Shown here: one piece after another, positions 27,301 to 35,936 of the stretch
Position numbering within the stretch: the stretch's first letter is position 1
Layout of the letters: every line of letters begins with the position of its first letter
NCBI GenBank assembly: GCA_022360095.1
Contig: JAKSDK010000144.1
Coordinates: 20,121-84,120, forward strand
Direction of reading: 5' to 3'
DNA length: 64,000 nucleotides
From: Phycisphaerales bacterium
Lineage (GTDB): Bacteria; Planctomycetota; Phycisphaerae; UBA1845; UTPLA1
Translations under genes and position numbers: made by a program
The notes under the pieces: generated by a model
Databases searched by the model: none
Seen by the model: the letters and a program-made list of their open reading frames with translations, nothing else
Told to the model about the DNA's origin: nothing

Positions 27301-27435
27301 GGAGATGCTTTCAAAGCACGCAAATGGTTTGAGCGATGCGTCGAAATGAACAGGACGGGTATCCTCGAAACTGATTTCGCATCCGCAAAATTATCCCAAT
27401 TGATGTCAACAACCTCGGGACGACCGTTGCAATAA
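24340..27435 (+). CDS. Membrane Ser/Thr protein kinase with zinc-finger N-terminus and TPR sensor
   Basis: About 1031 residues from the ATG at 24340. Order: a short anti-sigma-type zinc segment (AHLDVCEPCRRRAD, about 29-42), a complete kinase domain (Gly loop GRGGMGIVYKA near 90, VAIKVL near 110, HRDIKPSNLL near 248, DFGLAR near 268), one membrane helix (about 416-436, MTAAVVISLAATAYLYSAYSL), then an extracytoplasmic part with about a dozen TPR-like 34-residue repeats (for example NPGLTDVFAERSHLNWLTGRYDEAI). Together with the sigma gene 30 bp upstream it forms a likely signal-to-transcription module: the outer TPRs sense, the inner kinase and zinc segment act on the sigma factor. Confidence 0.92.
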   Translation: MKKTNDCPTEIEIEKMLLSIAGEGEIEDIAAHLDVCEPCRRRADAISAQAALEHDLHWATKARDKTPVDVQEPLKRLSEILTDYEIIEEIGRGGMGIVYKARQTKLDRLVAIKVLPALLGVVRPQSKTRFRREAALAAGLEHTNIIGVYDYDEVDGTLYYAMQLIEGRSLRHILHEISESGAVDVVLEENVRDVEAHREQGSKPCGTTGTASTMPKNGNHRAYFRKVASWIAEVADALHYAHSHGVIHRDIKPSNLLLAEDGRLMISDFGLARPSGAEAITMSRSLVGTCRYMCPEQLDHVKGVVDHQVDVYALGATLYELLAFRPMFAAENDREVMNQVLTKDPTPPHRFCRQVPRELETICLKAVEKDRRRRYATAEDLADDLKRWLLDLPIQAKRQSMPVRAMKFLRRRRVPMSMTAAVVISLAATAYLYSAYSLSNRQASEAQTDAISQYVILKLKEARTLLAAEDFSAALQKVDAGLSRKSDATELQALQAEILLRMGRPDHALAIIKQVLHREPSNWYAHYLAGFASSRSASCHCVSIDAQDNAKAWAGDERFKYHFEQVRRLNPGSAHDYCLQACNEDDPARAIELLDKALQLDPDLGEAVLLRAVRYGDSGNFEAMLENAESAIAMRFGGALVHAQRGVALYHLDRFDEAELALTESIERDPRNVHWWYNRSVAKLYQEQFTSALSDAAQAILMDPDYSFAYVARAKANVGLRNADAAMADYNKAAELNPGLTDVFAERSHLNWLTGRYDEAIADADKVIELDVKDIRGYQRRALANMKLNRMEEAVRDLDHALAKRPDEDTYRLRGGVYFFAKKYEASIEDFTRAIELRPDFHASYEYRGRSYFRLARYQEAILDFSRWIDLQVDVEIALIRRGMAYDILGETRLAMADYEAAGARHPVVGAYTRLWKYLLMSSNGRGPDAVKLLEQDFSEAAELEWVERLRDYLLGRATREQLTTSATHDDQRAEAYFYIGASALIHGDAFKARKWFERCVEMNRTGILETDFASAKLSQLMSTTSGRPLQ

Positions 27436-27526
27436 TCGGCTCGAACGGAGGGGTGATATTCATAAAGCGGTGAACGTACGTCGTCGCGGCCGCAATTTGT
27501 GGCCTTATGAGTGTAGGAGTGGAGCA

Positions 27527-30391
27527 TTGAAGTTCAAAATCAGAATGACCGTGTTGCTGTCGTTGGTCTGTACGTGTATCACAGCCAAGCTGGTCTTCGC
27601 TCAATCTCTCTTGCATGACAACGGCACCTTTACGACAGGTGCCGGCATCGACGTCTGTCCTGATGCGACACCTCCGGCCAATACAAGCTCTCCGACGGGC
27701 ACGAGTACGACGCTCGGTACGCAGTCATTCTGGGTGCTTCGCCGACAAATCGATGACTTCACCGTGCCGGCCGGTCAGTCGTGGACATTGAATTCTCTCA
27801 GATGGCGTGCGTACCAGACCGGAACGTTGTTCGACGAACTCATTTCCGAAGCCTATGTTCGTCTTTGGAACGAAAACCCGACACTCGGTGGGACGCCGTT
27901 GACGGGAGATTTCACGACGAATCGGTTGAGCAATTCTTTCTTCTCCGGTGTATTCCGCACGGCTGCAAATGATCTGACGAATTGCGATCGTGGCATCAAG
28001 AATGTCGACATCGATCTGAGTGATTTCCCAAAGCTACCGCCGGGCACCTACTGGATTGAAGTCGGCCTGGCCGGCGATCTTCCCGGCGGGCTTTTTTCTC
28101 CGCCGACCGAACCAAGAGCCGTCGGCGATAACGCACTTCAATTGGATTTCTTGGGGGTTGCTCAACCCGTCACCGATGATGAATCAGGATTGCCGCTCGA
28201 ATACCCATACCAGCTTTTTGGTACGTCGGGTCCGGATGTTCTGCGCGCATGCGTGCTGCCTGATGAATCATGCCTCGACACAACCCTGGGCGATTGCACC
28301 AATATCCACAACGGCCAATGGAATTTCTTCAATGTGTGCACGGAACTCGGCGCGTGCTGCAACCATGCGACAGGCGGCTGCATCGAGAATGTAGGCCCGG
28401 AAAGTTGCACCGGTATTGGATTTCAGTTTTCGCCTGGCGTGGCGTGTAGCGCGGTACCGGGGTGCGGATTGATCAATGGGGCCTGTTGCTTTCCGGAGGC
28501 TATCCCTGTGGACTGCCAACCCTTTACGAGGGGGATCCATTGCGTGGCACAAGGTGGATTCTGGCACCCGGGTAGTTGTTCGGCGGTCTCGTGTGAAGAT
28601 TTTTGCGAAACGGCCGGCGAGGTGTTTGAGGGTGACACGCTGTTCGACATCACGGGCTATAGCACCGACGGTCCGACAACACCCAACCGTTGCAACGATC
28701 CATTCGTTGGGCAGTCGGATCTTTGGTTTCGTTATGTGTCGTCCTTGGCAAATTCGGGCGGCAGTATTGTCATCTCCCTGTGCACCAATACGACGTTCAA
28801 CTCAACGCTACAGGTCTATCAAGTCGATGAGAACACGACGTGCGATGAACTCATGCAAACAGCTTCGGCCGTGTATTGCGATATCGACGGTTGCAGCATT
28901 CCCGGCGGTCCGTCCGAACTCACCGTGTCGGCGAACCCTGGCGATCAGTTTCTGATACGCATCGGAGGCTACGACGGCGATCAAGGAAATGGCACGCTTC
29001 GGATCAGCAAGATTGAGGCGGGCTTCGGTGCCTGTTGCCTGCTTAGCGGATCATGCAAGTTCACCGACGAAGCAAGCTGCCTGGCTGATCTCGGCGCTTT
29101 TTTCCCTGCCTCGTCATGCGGTTCACCCGGTTTCACGTGCCCGCCGGTCGGCGCTTGCTGTCGCGGGACGGAGGGTTGTGTTGTTACATTCGATAACACC
29201 TGCATACTGCTCGGAGGAACATTCCTTGGTCAGGGCGAGGCATGTGGTCCGGCGGATGATTGTGACAACGACGGAGAGACTGATTTCTGCGCCATCATCA
29301 ATGGGTCTTCTGACTGCAATGAAAACGGGGTTCCGGATGATTGCGACATTGCGCCCGGGGGCGCAAGTACGGACTGTGATCAGAATATGATTCCCGACCG
29401 TTGCCAGCAGGAGGCGTTTTGTTGTCGTGGTGATGTCAACGGCGACTCGGTGTGTGATGCCCTGGACATACAGGGATTCGTGGAGGGCATGCTCAGCGCG
29501 GCGCCGCCTTGCTTCGAGCGGCCGTTCTGCCGGCTTGATACCAATGAGGATTTCCAGTTGGATCAGAATGACATCGTGGGTTTTGTCGAGGCGCTCCTGA
29601 ACGACGTTCCGTGTCCGATTCTGGTTCATGTGTCGGGGAGTGTGATCGTTCTCGACGAACAAGGGCAAGACATCGGTCGAGACAATAAGGTGTTTATGCT
29701 CGACCAGACCGGTGAGCTTATCTACAGCTACGACCAGGTGCCAATGGCGATAAGCGATAACTTCGGCTATCGCGACGGCGCCAGCGATGGGACTTTTCTT
29801 TATTTCGGCTGGTTAGGCGGTGTGGCGCGCCATGATTATGATGGTGGAAACGGCACACAGATTATCGTCGGCCCGGTCCCGAATACCGGTACGACTTGGC
29901 GCGCACTGGCTTACGACCCGACAGGTGATCATGGAAGCGGAAGCCTCTGGACGCAAAGCTTCACATCGGATCTTGTCGAGACGGATCTGGCCGGCAACCT
30001 CTTGAACCAATTTGCGAATGATCTGTCGCTTTACGGCCTCGCATACGATCATCAGACCGGCATGCTCTGGGGACACAGTGTCGATGAGAATAACGGCGCC
30101 TTGGTCGTGGAAATCGATCCGAAAAACGGTCTTCCGACCGGCGTCTCGTTCTCATCACACTACAATGTGCCTGGTGCGTCGGATTTGGGCTTCGCCCTGT
30201 ATGGTGGACTTCACCTGGATGAACAGAGCAGAACGTTCTACGGCTTGGTTCAAGGTACGCCGGATGACGGTATCTTCAGTGCGGATATTTCCGGCGTCCT
30301 CACAGGGCCGCTGATGCCGAATCTGCGTACCGACATCAATCAGCAATCCGGAACGCTTCGCAACTTGGGCATCGTCATATCGCGCCCGTAG
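27527..30391 (+). CDS. Large secreted Cys-rich protein with GACC repeats, dockerin-like region and propeller-like C-terminus
   Basis: The TTG at 27527, eight bases after AGGAGTGG, gives 954 residues with a signal peptide (KIRMTVLLSLVCTCITAKLVFAQ). After a beta-rich domain come four GACC modules (GACCNHATGGC, GACCFPEAI, GACCLLSGSC, GACCRGTEGC), split by a CUB/PPC-like domain (about 360-500). Then DNDGETD/DCNENGVPDDCD and DCDQNMIPDRC calcium-type motifs, a two-part dockerin-like stretch (GDVNGDSVCDALDIQGFVEGML, DTNEDFQLDQNDIVGFVEALL), and about 250 residues resembling a beta propeller. Such proteins are typical of planctomycetes and are thought to act at the cell surface; ligand unknown. An upstream in-frame GTG at 27470 would bury the signal peptide. 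Confidence 0.8.
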   Translation: MKFKIRMTVLLSLVCTCITAKLVFAQSLLHDNGTFTTGAGIDVCPDATPPANTSSPTGTSTTLGTQSFWVLRRQIDDFTVPAGQSWTLNSLRWRAYQTGTLFDELISEAYVRLWNENPTLGGTPLTGDFTTNRLSNSFFSGVFRTAANDLTNCDRGIKNVDIDLSDFPKLPPGTYWIEVGLAGDLPGGLFSPPTEPRAVGDNALQLDFLGVAQPVTDDESGLPLEYPYQLFGTSGPDVLRACVLPDESCLDTTLGDCTNIHNGQWNFFNVCTELGACCNHATGGCIENVGPESCTGIGFQFSPGVACSAVPGCGLINGACCFPEAIPVDCQPFTRGIHCVAQGGFWHPGSCSAVSCEDFCETAGEVFEGDTLFDITGYSTDGPTTPNRCNDPFVGQSDLWFRYVSSLANSGGSIVISLCTNTTFNSTLQVYQVDENTTCDELMQTASAVYCDIDGCSIPGGPSELTVSANPGDQFLIRIGGYDGDQGNGTLRISKIEAGFGACCLLSGSCKFTDEASCLADLGAFFPASSCGSPGFTCPPVGACCRGTEGCVVTFDNTCILLGGTFLGQGEACGPADDCDNDGETDFCAIINGSSDCNENGVPDDCDIAPGGASTDCDQNMIPDRCQQEAFCCRGDVNGDSVCDALDIQGFVEGMLSAAPPCFERPFCRLDTNEDFQLDQNDIVGFVEALLNDVPCPILVHVSGSVIVLDEQGQDIGRDNKVFMLDQTGELIYSYDQVPMAISDNFGYRDGASDGTFLYFGWLGGVARHDYDGGNGTQIIVGPVPNTGTTWRALAYDPTGDHGSGSLWTQSFTSDLVETDLAGNLLNQFANDLSLYGLAYDHQTGMLWGHSVDENNGALVVEIDPKNGLPTGVSFSSHYNVPGASDLGFALYGGLHLDEQSRTFYGLVQGTPDDGIFSADISGVLTGPLMPNLRTDINQQSGTLRNLGIVISRP

Positions 30392-30745
30392 TTGTGATCG
30401 ATAAGATGATAACGATCACGGAGTACAATCAGCGGCCCAAACGGCACTTAGCAATTGGAGGCGGCGGGAATCGAATGTTACGCCCGCCTCACGAAACAAT
30501 AAGCATTTACGTTCAAAATCACGGTAGATGCGAAGATTATGGCGATCTTGACGAGACCACTCAAGACCCATCGAGACCATCGAAAACCGCTTTTGTCGTG
30601 TACTGGTCGAGTACTCGGATTTCTTGCAGCTCGGTAGGCAGCGTCCCTTTGTCCAGATCCTTCAAGTTGCGCCCGGCTCAGTATTCACCTTGTGGAAAAA
30701 GTTGGAACCGTGGGCACACGTTCAAAGGGATTTCTGAGCTCTTCT
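30392..30745. other. Intergenic region at the composition boundary
   Basis: About 350 bp. A plus-strand frame runs through it (30394-30810), but the protein is irregular and overlaps the better-supported lipoprotein-like gene on the other strand. Base composition changes here from GC-rich host-like to AT-rich sequence. Confidence 0.5.
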
Positions 30746-31048
30746 CTATCGAGGTCGGCTTCGATAGTGTCCCCGGACATAGGTGCCATCCTTGCGATAG
30801 TATCCTTTGACACGAACGGTCTTAGGTCGGCCATCTGCATTAGGCTGGCCATAGTATGACTTGTTTTCAGCTACACCGCGTCGGGCAGTCGGGGAAACAT
30901 AATTGTTTGGAGAGTAGGTTGAATGGGGGGTTGAATAGCTTGGAGCAGTGTTTGGTTCAGGCGAGGAGCTTTCCCGTCCGGACATCCAGAGCAAGCCGCC
31001 CACGATAAGGGCAATGATCCACCAACCGCTACCTGATTGTTTCTTCAT
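30746..31048 (-). CDS. Small membrane-anchored protein with Tyr-rich C-terminus
   Basis: A 100-residue protein from the ATG at 31048, which has an ideal AGGAGGTG site five bases ahead. MKKQSGSGWWIIALIVGGLLWMSG is a membrane anchor; a Ser/Thr/Pro-rich spacer leads to VRVKGYYRKDGTYVRGHYRSRP, a tail seen in many small uncharacterised bacterial envelope proteins. It probably sits in the inner membrane with the basic tail outside. Function unknown. An earlier in-frame ATG at 31129 lacks a ribosome binding site. Confidence 0.7.
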   Translation of the reverse strand: MKKQSGSGWWIIALIVGGLLWMSGRESSSPEPNTAPSYSTPHSTYSPNNYVSPTARRGVAENKSYYGQPNADGRPKTVRVKGYYRKDGTYVRGHYRSRPR

Positions 31049-31398
31049 CACAACACCTCCTGACCCTGCGTAGCACAGTCCATAGATGGACGGAAATATG
31101 TTAGCACGGAATATGACTGATGTAAACACGAGTAATGTGCTTGTTAACTAACCCGTTGTGATTGAATTAGATACGTTGCTAAGAATTCTATTGGATACAC
31201 CGTGCAAATCTTCATTTTCGCGGTAGAATCTTGCCAGCCGGAACACGTCCTGTTGTGAAAGGAATATATAATGGGCGCACATCCATTTCTGGAAGAGAAT
31301 TTACGTGATTGCGTTATCTTTAGGCAGTAGTTTTATAAACGTCCTCTATTTTCATAGAGGATATGGCACAGGAATCTCTATCGGGTAGAAAGGAGTCG
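31049..31398. other. Intergenic region with a short open frame and an RBS hairpin
   Basis: A 19-codon frame at 31271-31330 (MGAHPFLEENL) follows GAAAGGA and could be a leader peptide. A 7-bp hairpin (31342-31348 with 31355-31361, TCCTCTA/TAGAGGA) ends one base before the first possible ATG (31363) of the next gene. Otherwise nothing was found. Confidence 0.4.
31342..31361 (+). promoter_or_regulatory. Hairpin over the ribosome binding site of the next gene
   Basis: TCCTCTA pairs with TAGAGGA around a six-base loop. The right arm contains the AGAGGA that would serve the ATG at 31363, so folding would limit initiation there. Confidence 0.35.
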
Positions 31399-31857
31399 AT
31401 GGCGTCAGAGATATGGGCTGCGTTGATAGGCGCCTTTGCTGCGATCGTCGTCGCATATAAAGATGCGATTCGGGATATCTTTACGCGGGGTCAGAGGACA
31501 TGGTCGGGTCAATGGTCTGGTACAGGATTCTCTGATGCTACCAAGACCGAGTATCTAATCACCGCGAAATTGAAGCAGCGTGGTCGCGTTGTAACGGGAA
31601 CCTTAGTGGCACATGCTCCCGAAGTTGTTGAGTACGAGATAAAAGGAAGAATCCAGGAACTTGAATTCATGACGTACTTTGCAAAAAACGCTGACAAGAA
31701 CACAGTCAATTACTTAGTTGGGATAAACCGCCTCGATCGAAGCGGAGAAAACATGACTGGCGAATATGTTGCTCGGTCCAGATTCGTGGAAAGAATTGCT
31801 ACGGGAAAAATAAGGCTATCCTGCATAAAATCGGCTCAGGCGAAAAAAGTTGACTAG
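31399..31857 (+). CDS. Small single-pass membrane protein with C-terminal beta-rich domain
   Basis: From the ATG at 31399 (after GAAAGGAG) 152 residues; an earlier ATG at 31363 would add 12. The N-terminal helix MASEIWAALIGAFAAIVVAY is membrane-like; after a basic linker a beta-rich domain follows (TWSGQWSGTGF, EYLITAKLKQRGRVVTGTLVA, YLVGINRLDRSGENMTGEYVA), with alternating strands of the kind seen in small lipocalin-like barrels. The TM-plus-small-barrel plan recalls the Cap15 effector of CBASS, but no cyclase gene is present and I see no sequence proof. It sits 174 bp before the OLD-family nuclease gene and shares its AT-rich composition. Confidence 0.65.
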   Translation: MASEIWAALIGAFAAIVVAYKDAIRDIFTRGQRTWSGQWSGTGFSDATKTEYLITAKLKQRGRVVTGTLVAHAPEVVEYEIKGRIQELEFMTYFAKNADKNTVNYLVGINRLDRSGENMTGEYVARSRFVERIATGKIRLSCIKSAQAKKVD

Positions 31858-32031
31858 CACTTTTGAGGAAACGATCCATAAATAATCCCAATGTGATTTG
31901 CAAGCCTAAAAATAAGACGTTAGCCTGTTTGTCATTGGGGACAAGGTCGGGGAGAAGTCATTACTTAATAGCGTGCGGAAACACTCGTGACGGCATGCTT
32001 GATATACGCTCTATCTTCGGAGTGTTAAGTG

Positions 32032-33969
32032 ATGAAGCTCAAGTCTATTAGAATCGAGAATTTTCGATCTTTCAAAGATGAGACCATCTACATTGATGAC
32101 TATACATGTCTAGTTGGCCCAAATGGAGCTGGAAAGTCCGGAATCCTTACAGCCCTTAATGTCTTCTTCCGAAATAATGCGTCTACAGTAACAAATGTTT
32201 TTGCGCTTTCAGAGGAGGATTTTCACCATCGAAATACGAAAGATCCGGTGAAGATAACACTTACGTTTTCTGATTTGTCAAGTCAAGCCAAGGAAGACTT
32301 CAAGCATTATTATCGCCAGGGCGAACTTACTGTGTCTGCGAAAGCTGAATGGGACAGCAACACTGAAAAGGCCGAAGTGAAGCAATATGGTGCCCGCCTT
32401 GTTATGAAAGACTTTGCGACGTTTTTTGAAGCGAATAATAAAGGGGATAGGGTGGCAGATCTCAAGGACATTTATGCTCAAATCCAAAAAAAGTATCCCG
32501 ACTTGCCTCTGCCCGGAACTAAATCGGCTATGGCTAACGCACTCCGTTCCTATGAAGAAGCGAATCAAGGGCAATGCGAACTGATCGAGGAAGACAACCA
32601 GTTTTACGGCTGGTCAAGGGGCGCAAGTCTTCTGGGTAAATATATACAGTGGGTTTATGTCCCCGCTGTTAAAGATGCTTCTACCGAACAGGAAGAGGGG
32701 AGCAAGACCGCCCTTGGCCAACTCCTTGAAAGAACTATTAGGACAAAAGTCGATTTCAGTACACCACTAACTAAACTAAGAGAACACCTGGAAAATCAAT
32801 ATAAAGATCTGATTGATAAACAAAAAACTGTATTGTCAGATTTAGAAGTTTCTATTCAGAAACGCCTTCAAAATTGGGCGAGCCCCGCAGCAACTCTTTC
32901 GCTGAATTGGCATTACAATCCGGAGCAATCTCTTATAATAAAAGAGCCAATAGCGAAAACAGCGATCGGCGAAGATAATTTTGAAGGAGAAGTTCCACGG
33001 CTCGGGCATGGCATGCAACGCTCGTTCCTCCTGTCTATTTTACAAGAACTTGCAAGTAGCGACCAAGAGTACAATTCAACGCTATTGTTAGGTTTTGAGG
33101 AACCTGAACTTTATCAGCATCCACCGCAAGCACAACACATTGCGAGTGTCCTCGAAACGATGACAACAAAACAAGGCGGCAACTCCCAGATTGTCATCAC
33201 TACGCACAGTCCGTACTTTGTATCCGCAAGAGGTTTTGAGAGCATTCGGTTGCTGCGTAAACATCGAGATAAGAACTGTTCTCTTGTTAGGAGCACTACT
33301 TATGCAAACGTAGAAAAATTGCTGGCAACTGCGCTCGAGGAGAAACCATCCGTTCCGAGTGTCCTCATGGCAAAACTAGAGCAAATTCTCCAGCCATCAC
33401 AACGTGAGCTTTTCTTTACAAAGGTAGCGATACTCGTTGAAGGCATCGAAGACATAGCATTCATTGCAACACACCTTCAACTGACGCAGAAGTGGGAACG
33501 TTTCCGTGAATTAGGATGCCATTTTATCGTGGCTAATGGCAAGAGATCCTTGAGTAGGCCGCTCGCGATCGCTTTTGAATTGGAAATCCCGACATTTGTT
33601 GCTTTTGATTCTGATGCTAACAACACAGGTAAGCAGAAAGAAAATAGGCGTGACAACTCATGTGTTCTTCGTCTTTGTGGATTAAAGGACTTTGATCCAC
33701 TACCCTCTGAAGATTTCTGGCATGATAACGTAGTCATGTGGAAAACACAGATTCGCTCAGCAGTACGAGAAGATTTTGGCGAAGAGGTATGGGATGCCGC
33801 AGAGAAAAAAGCACGGGAGACAACAGGGTTCGTTGAGGGAATTCGCGGAAAGAACAGCCTATTGATTGCCGCAACACTAGAACAACTCGCGAAAGAGGAA
33901 AAGCGTTCTGGCGTGCTTGGTAGGCTGTGCGATCAAATCTTAACCTTTTCTACAGGTGCTTCGAAGTAG
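32032..33969 (+). CDS. OLD-family ATPase/TOPRIM endonuclease
   Basis: A 645-residue protein from the ATG at 32032 (MKLKSIRIENFRSF). The N-terminal ABC-type ATPase has Walker A at 29-36 (GPNGAGKS) and, after a helical insertion, LLGFEEPELYQHP as Walker B/D-loop and TTHSPYFV as the switch His. The C-terminal TOPRIM domain has VAILVEGIEDIAFI near 468 and FVAFDSDANN near 523, the Glu and DxD metal sites. OLD nucleases are found in phage P2 and, as GajA, in the Gabija defence system; no UvrD-like partner follows here, so this is a stand-alone class 1 type. Phage defence or plasmid competition is likely. Confidence 0.88.
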   Translation: MKLKSIRIENFRSFKDETIYIDDYTCLVGPNGAGKSGILTALNVFFRNNASTVTNVFALSEEDFHHRNTKDPVKITLTFSDLSSQAKEDFKHYYRQGELTVSAKAEWDSNTEKAEVKQYGARLVMKDFATFFEANNKGDRVADLKDIYAQIQKKYPDLPLPGTKSAMANALRSYEEANQGQCELIEEDNQFYGWSRGASLLGKYIQWVYVPAVKDASTEQEEGSKTALGQLLERTIRTKVDFSTPLTKLREHLENQYKDLIDKQKTVLSDLEVSIQKRLQNWASPAATLSLNWHYNPEQSLIIKEPIAKTAIGEDNFEGEVPRLGHGMQRSFLLSILQELASSDQEYNSTLLLGFEEPELYQHPPQAQHIASVLETMTTKQGGNSQIVITTHSPYFVSARGFESIRLLRKHRDKNCSLVRSTTYANVEKLLATALEEKPSVPSVLMAKLEQILQPSQRELFFTKVAILVEGIEDIAFIATHLQLTQKWERFRELGCHFIVANGKRSLSRPLAIAFELEIPTFVAFDSDANNTGKQKENRRDNSCVLRLCGLKDFDPLPSEDFWHDNVVMWKTQIRSAVREDFGEEVWDAAEKKARETTGFVEGIRGKNSLLIAATLEQLAKEEKRSGVLGRLCDQILTFSTGASK

Positions 33970-34219
33970 GTAAGTCACAGTTTTTGAGCATCGTCGGGAA
34001 GTCCGAAGCTCGTCTCTAGCGTGTGGTCCTAGGAGCTATACGCTCCCTTTTTGGAATATTAGGAATCTCGCTCTAGCATGTGAATTCTTGGAATCACATC
34101 CAATAAAGCTGTGAAATGCGTGTTACTATGTGGGGTTGATTGAGGTATTAACGTCTGATCTGCTTCGAGTATAATGCAGTGTCCGACGGATCGAACGATG
34201 ACGATAAAGGATTGATTCC

Positions 34220-35485
34220 ATGTCTGATCAAGTAATCACGTGCCCCAGGTGTAGTTTCGAAATCCAGCTTGAAGAAGCAATTTCTGCTCCGATTGTCGAA
34301 CAGCTTCGAATGAAATTCGATACAGAAACTAGAAGGCGAGAAGAGGAATTCGCCACAAGAGAACTGGAGCTCTCGAACAAAACTAAGCAAGTAGAACAGC
34401 TAAAAATTGACATCGACGAACAGGTTGCCGCGCGAGTGAAAGTTGAGCGAGAGCGTATTTCCTTGGAAGAGGCCAAAAAGGCAAGAGATGGCATAGGACT
34501 AGAAATCAGAGAACTTCAAGAGCAATTATCTGAGAAAGATAAGAAGCTAAGCAAAGCTCAAAAAGAAGAGTTGGAACTCCGAAAACAACGACGTGAACTG
34601 GAAGACCAACAACGTCAGCTACAACTTCAAGTTGCTCGCGAAATTGATGAAGAACGCGAAACAATAATTGAGACTGTTAAGAAAGAACTAGCGGAAGAAT
34701 ACACGCTAAAAAACGCGGAAAAAGAGCAACAACTTGCAGCGATGCGTACACAAATCAACGATCTAAGGCGCAAAGCAGAGCAAGGCTCGCAGCAAATTCA
34801 AGGCGAAGTATTAGAGCTGGAACTCGAAGCGTTCCTGGAGAATCGATTTCCAGGCGACAAGATTGAGCCTGTACCAAAGGGGCAGTATGGGGGGGATGTA
34901 CTTCAGCATGTTCACGATAATACGGGAACTCGTTGCGGTGCTATTCTTTGGGAGTCAAAACGTACCAAAGCGTGGAGCGATCGCTGGCTCATAAAGTTAC
35001 GAGACGATCAGCGTGCCGCAAAAGCCGAATTAGCTGCCTTGGTTACGACTACAATGCCAAAGAATGTAGCGACATTCGATCGTATCGATAATATTTGGGT
35101 GACGAATAGGGCATGTGTTGTCGGGCTTGCGACAGCATTACGAATGAGTCTTATTGAGGCGAATTCATTCAAGAAAGCGGTCGAAGGTAAGCAAAGCAAA
35201 ATGGAGAATCTTTATACCTACTTGACTGGTCAGCATTTTAAACAGCGTGTTGAAGCAATTTGTGAATCTTTCATTACAATGCGTGATGATCTTGAGCAGG
35301 AAAAACGTGCGATACAGCGAATTTGGGCAAAACGTGAAAAGCAGATTGAGCGCGTTCTCATAAATACAGTGGGTCTCCATGGCGATGTAGCTGGAATAAT
35401 TGGGCGGAGTTTGCCCGAAATTCAGGCTCTTGAACTCCCCGTTCTTGAAGTGGATTCACCAAGTAACGTCAACGCAGAACAATAA
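34220..35485 (+). CDS. DUF2130 protein (RmuC-like, coiled coil plus nuclease-like domain)
   Basis: A 421-residue protein. A short zinc-ribbon-like start (ITCPRCSFEIQL) is followed by a long Glu/Lys/Gln coiled coil (about 30-190), then the DUF2130 domain: GEVLELELEAFLENRFPGD, YGGDVLQHV and AILWESKRTKAWSDRWLIKLRDDQ, whose E...D...ExK pattern matches PD-(D/E)XK nuclease folds. Relatives include RmuC, which affects DNA rearrangements, and phage-defence proteins. It follows the OLD nuclease in the same AT-rich block, 250 bp away with its own AAAGG site. DNA binding or cleavage is inferred, not shown. Confidence 0.85.
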   Translation: MSDQVITCPRCSFEIQLEEAISAPIVEQLRMKFDTETRRREEEFATRELELSNKTKQVEQLKIDIDEQVAARVKVERERISLEEAKKARDGIGLEIRELQEQLSEKDKKLSKAQKEELELRKQRRELEDQQRQLQLQVAREIDEERETIIETVKKELAEEYTLKNAEKEQQLAAMRTQINDLRRKAEQGSQQIQGEVLELELEAFLENRFPGDKIEPVPKGQYGGDVLQHVHDNTGTRCGAILWESKRTKAWSDRWLIKLRDDQRAAKAELAALVTTTMPKNVATFDRIDNIWVTNRACVVGLATALRMSLIEANSFKKAVEGKQSKMENLYTYLTGQHFKQRVEAICESFITMRDDLEQEKRAIQRIWAKREKQIERVLINTVGLHGDVAGIIGRSLPEIQALELPVLEVDSPSNVNAEQ

Positions 35486-35544
35486 ATCCCTAACGTGATT
35501 GTAGATGAGTAGGAAATCTTTTTGAAATGCACAGGAGAAGTAAA

Positions 35545-35760
35545 ATGGATCGAATCTCTGTTGAGTCAAGTAGCCTTGCTTCTGTTGGATATGAGCCAGA
35601 CACGAGCAAACTCGAAGTAGAGTTTAATACAGGCGAAGTATATCAATATTCTGGAGTTCCAACGAACGTGTACGATGGCTTAATGGCGGCCCCCTCCAAA
35701 GGAAAATACTTTGATCGCTATGTCAAGAAAGCAGGTTATGAATATGATCACGTCAGCTAA
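35545..35760 (+). CDS. KTSC-domain small protein
   Basis: A 71-residue protein from the ATG at 35545 (AGGAGAAG six bases ahead). VESSSLASVGYEPDTSKLEVEFNTGEVYQYSGVP and PSKGKYFDRYVKKAGYEY match the KTSC domain, a short beta-rich fold found alone or attached to nucleases and tRNA synthetases and thought to bind RNA or nucleic acid. It follows the DUF2130 gene by 59 bp and may be co-transcribed. Confidence 0.75.
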   Translation: MDRISVESSSLASVGYEPDTSKLEVEFNTGEVYQYSGVPTNVYDGLMAAPSKGKYFDRYVKKAGYEYDHVS

Positions 35761-35936
35761 ATCTTGTATATAAACTCAATAGAGCAAGTTAAGCTAATCC
35801 GTGATCGTTCCGGTCTCATTTCTTGGTAGACTAGCGGAGATTATTTTGGAGCTTTGAACGAGGCGAACGTAGGATTCAAGCTGATTGCCGCCTAAGGCCC
35901 CTGCGATTCGCTTGCGTGCGCTCAGAGAGCATTCGT

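Noticed and set aside
30394..30810. Plus-strand frame of 138 codons after the Cys-rich protein gene
   Set aside because: Irregular composition, no ribosome binding site, and it overlaps the better-supported small membrane protein on the other strand.
31863..32051. 62-codon frame before the OLD nuclease
   Set aside because: No ribosome binding site and overlap with the nuclease start; the composition is not convincing.
31399..33969. Gabija or CBASS defence system
   Set aside because: The OLD nuclease has no UvrD-like partner, and no nucleotide cyclase accompanies the membrane/beta-domain protein.
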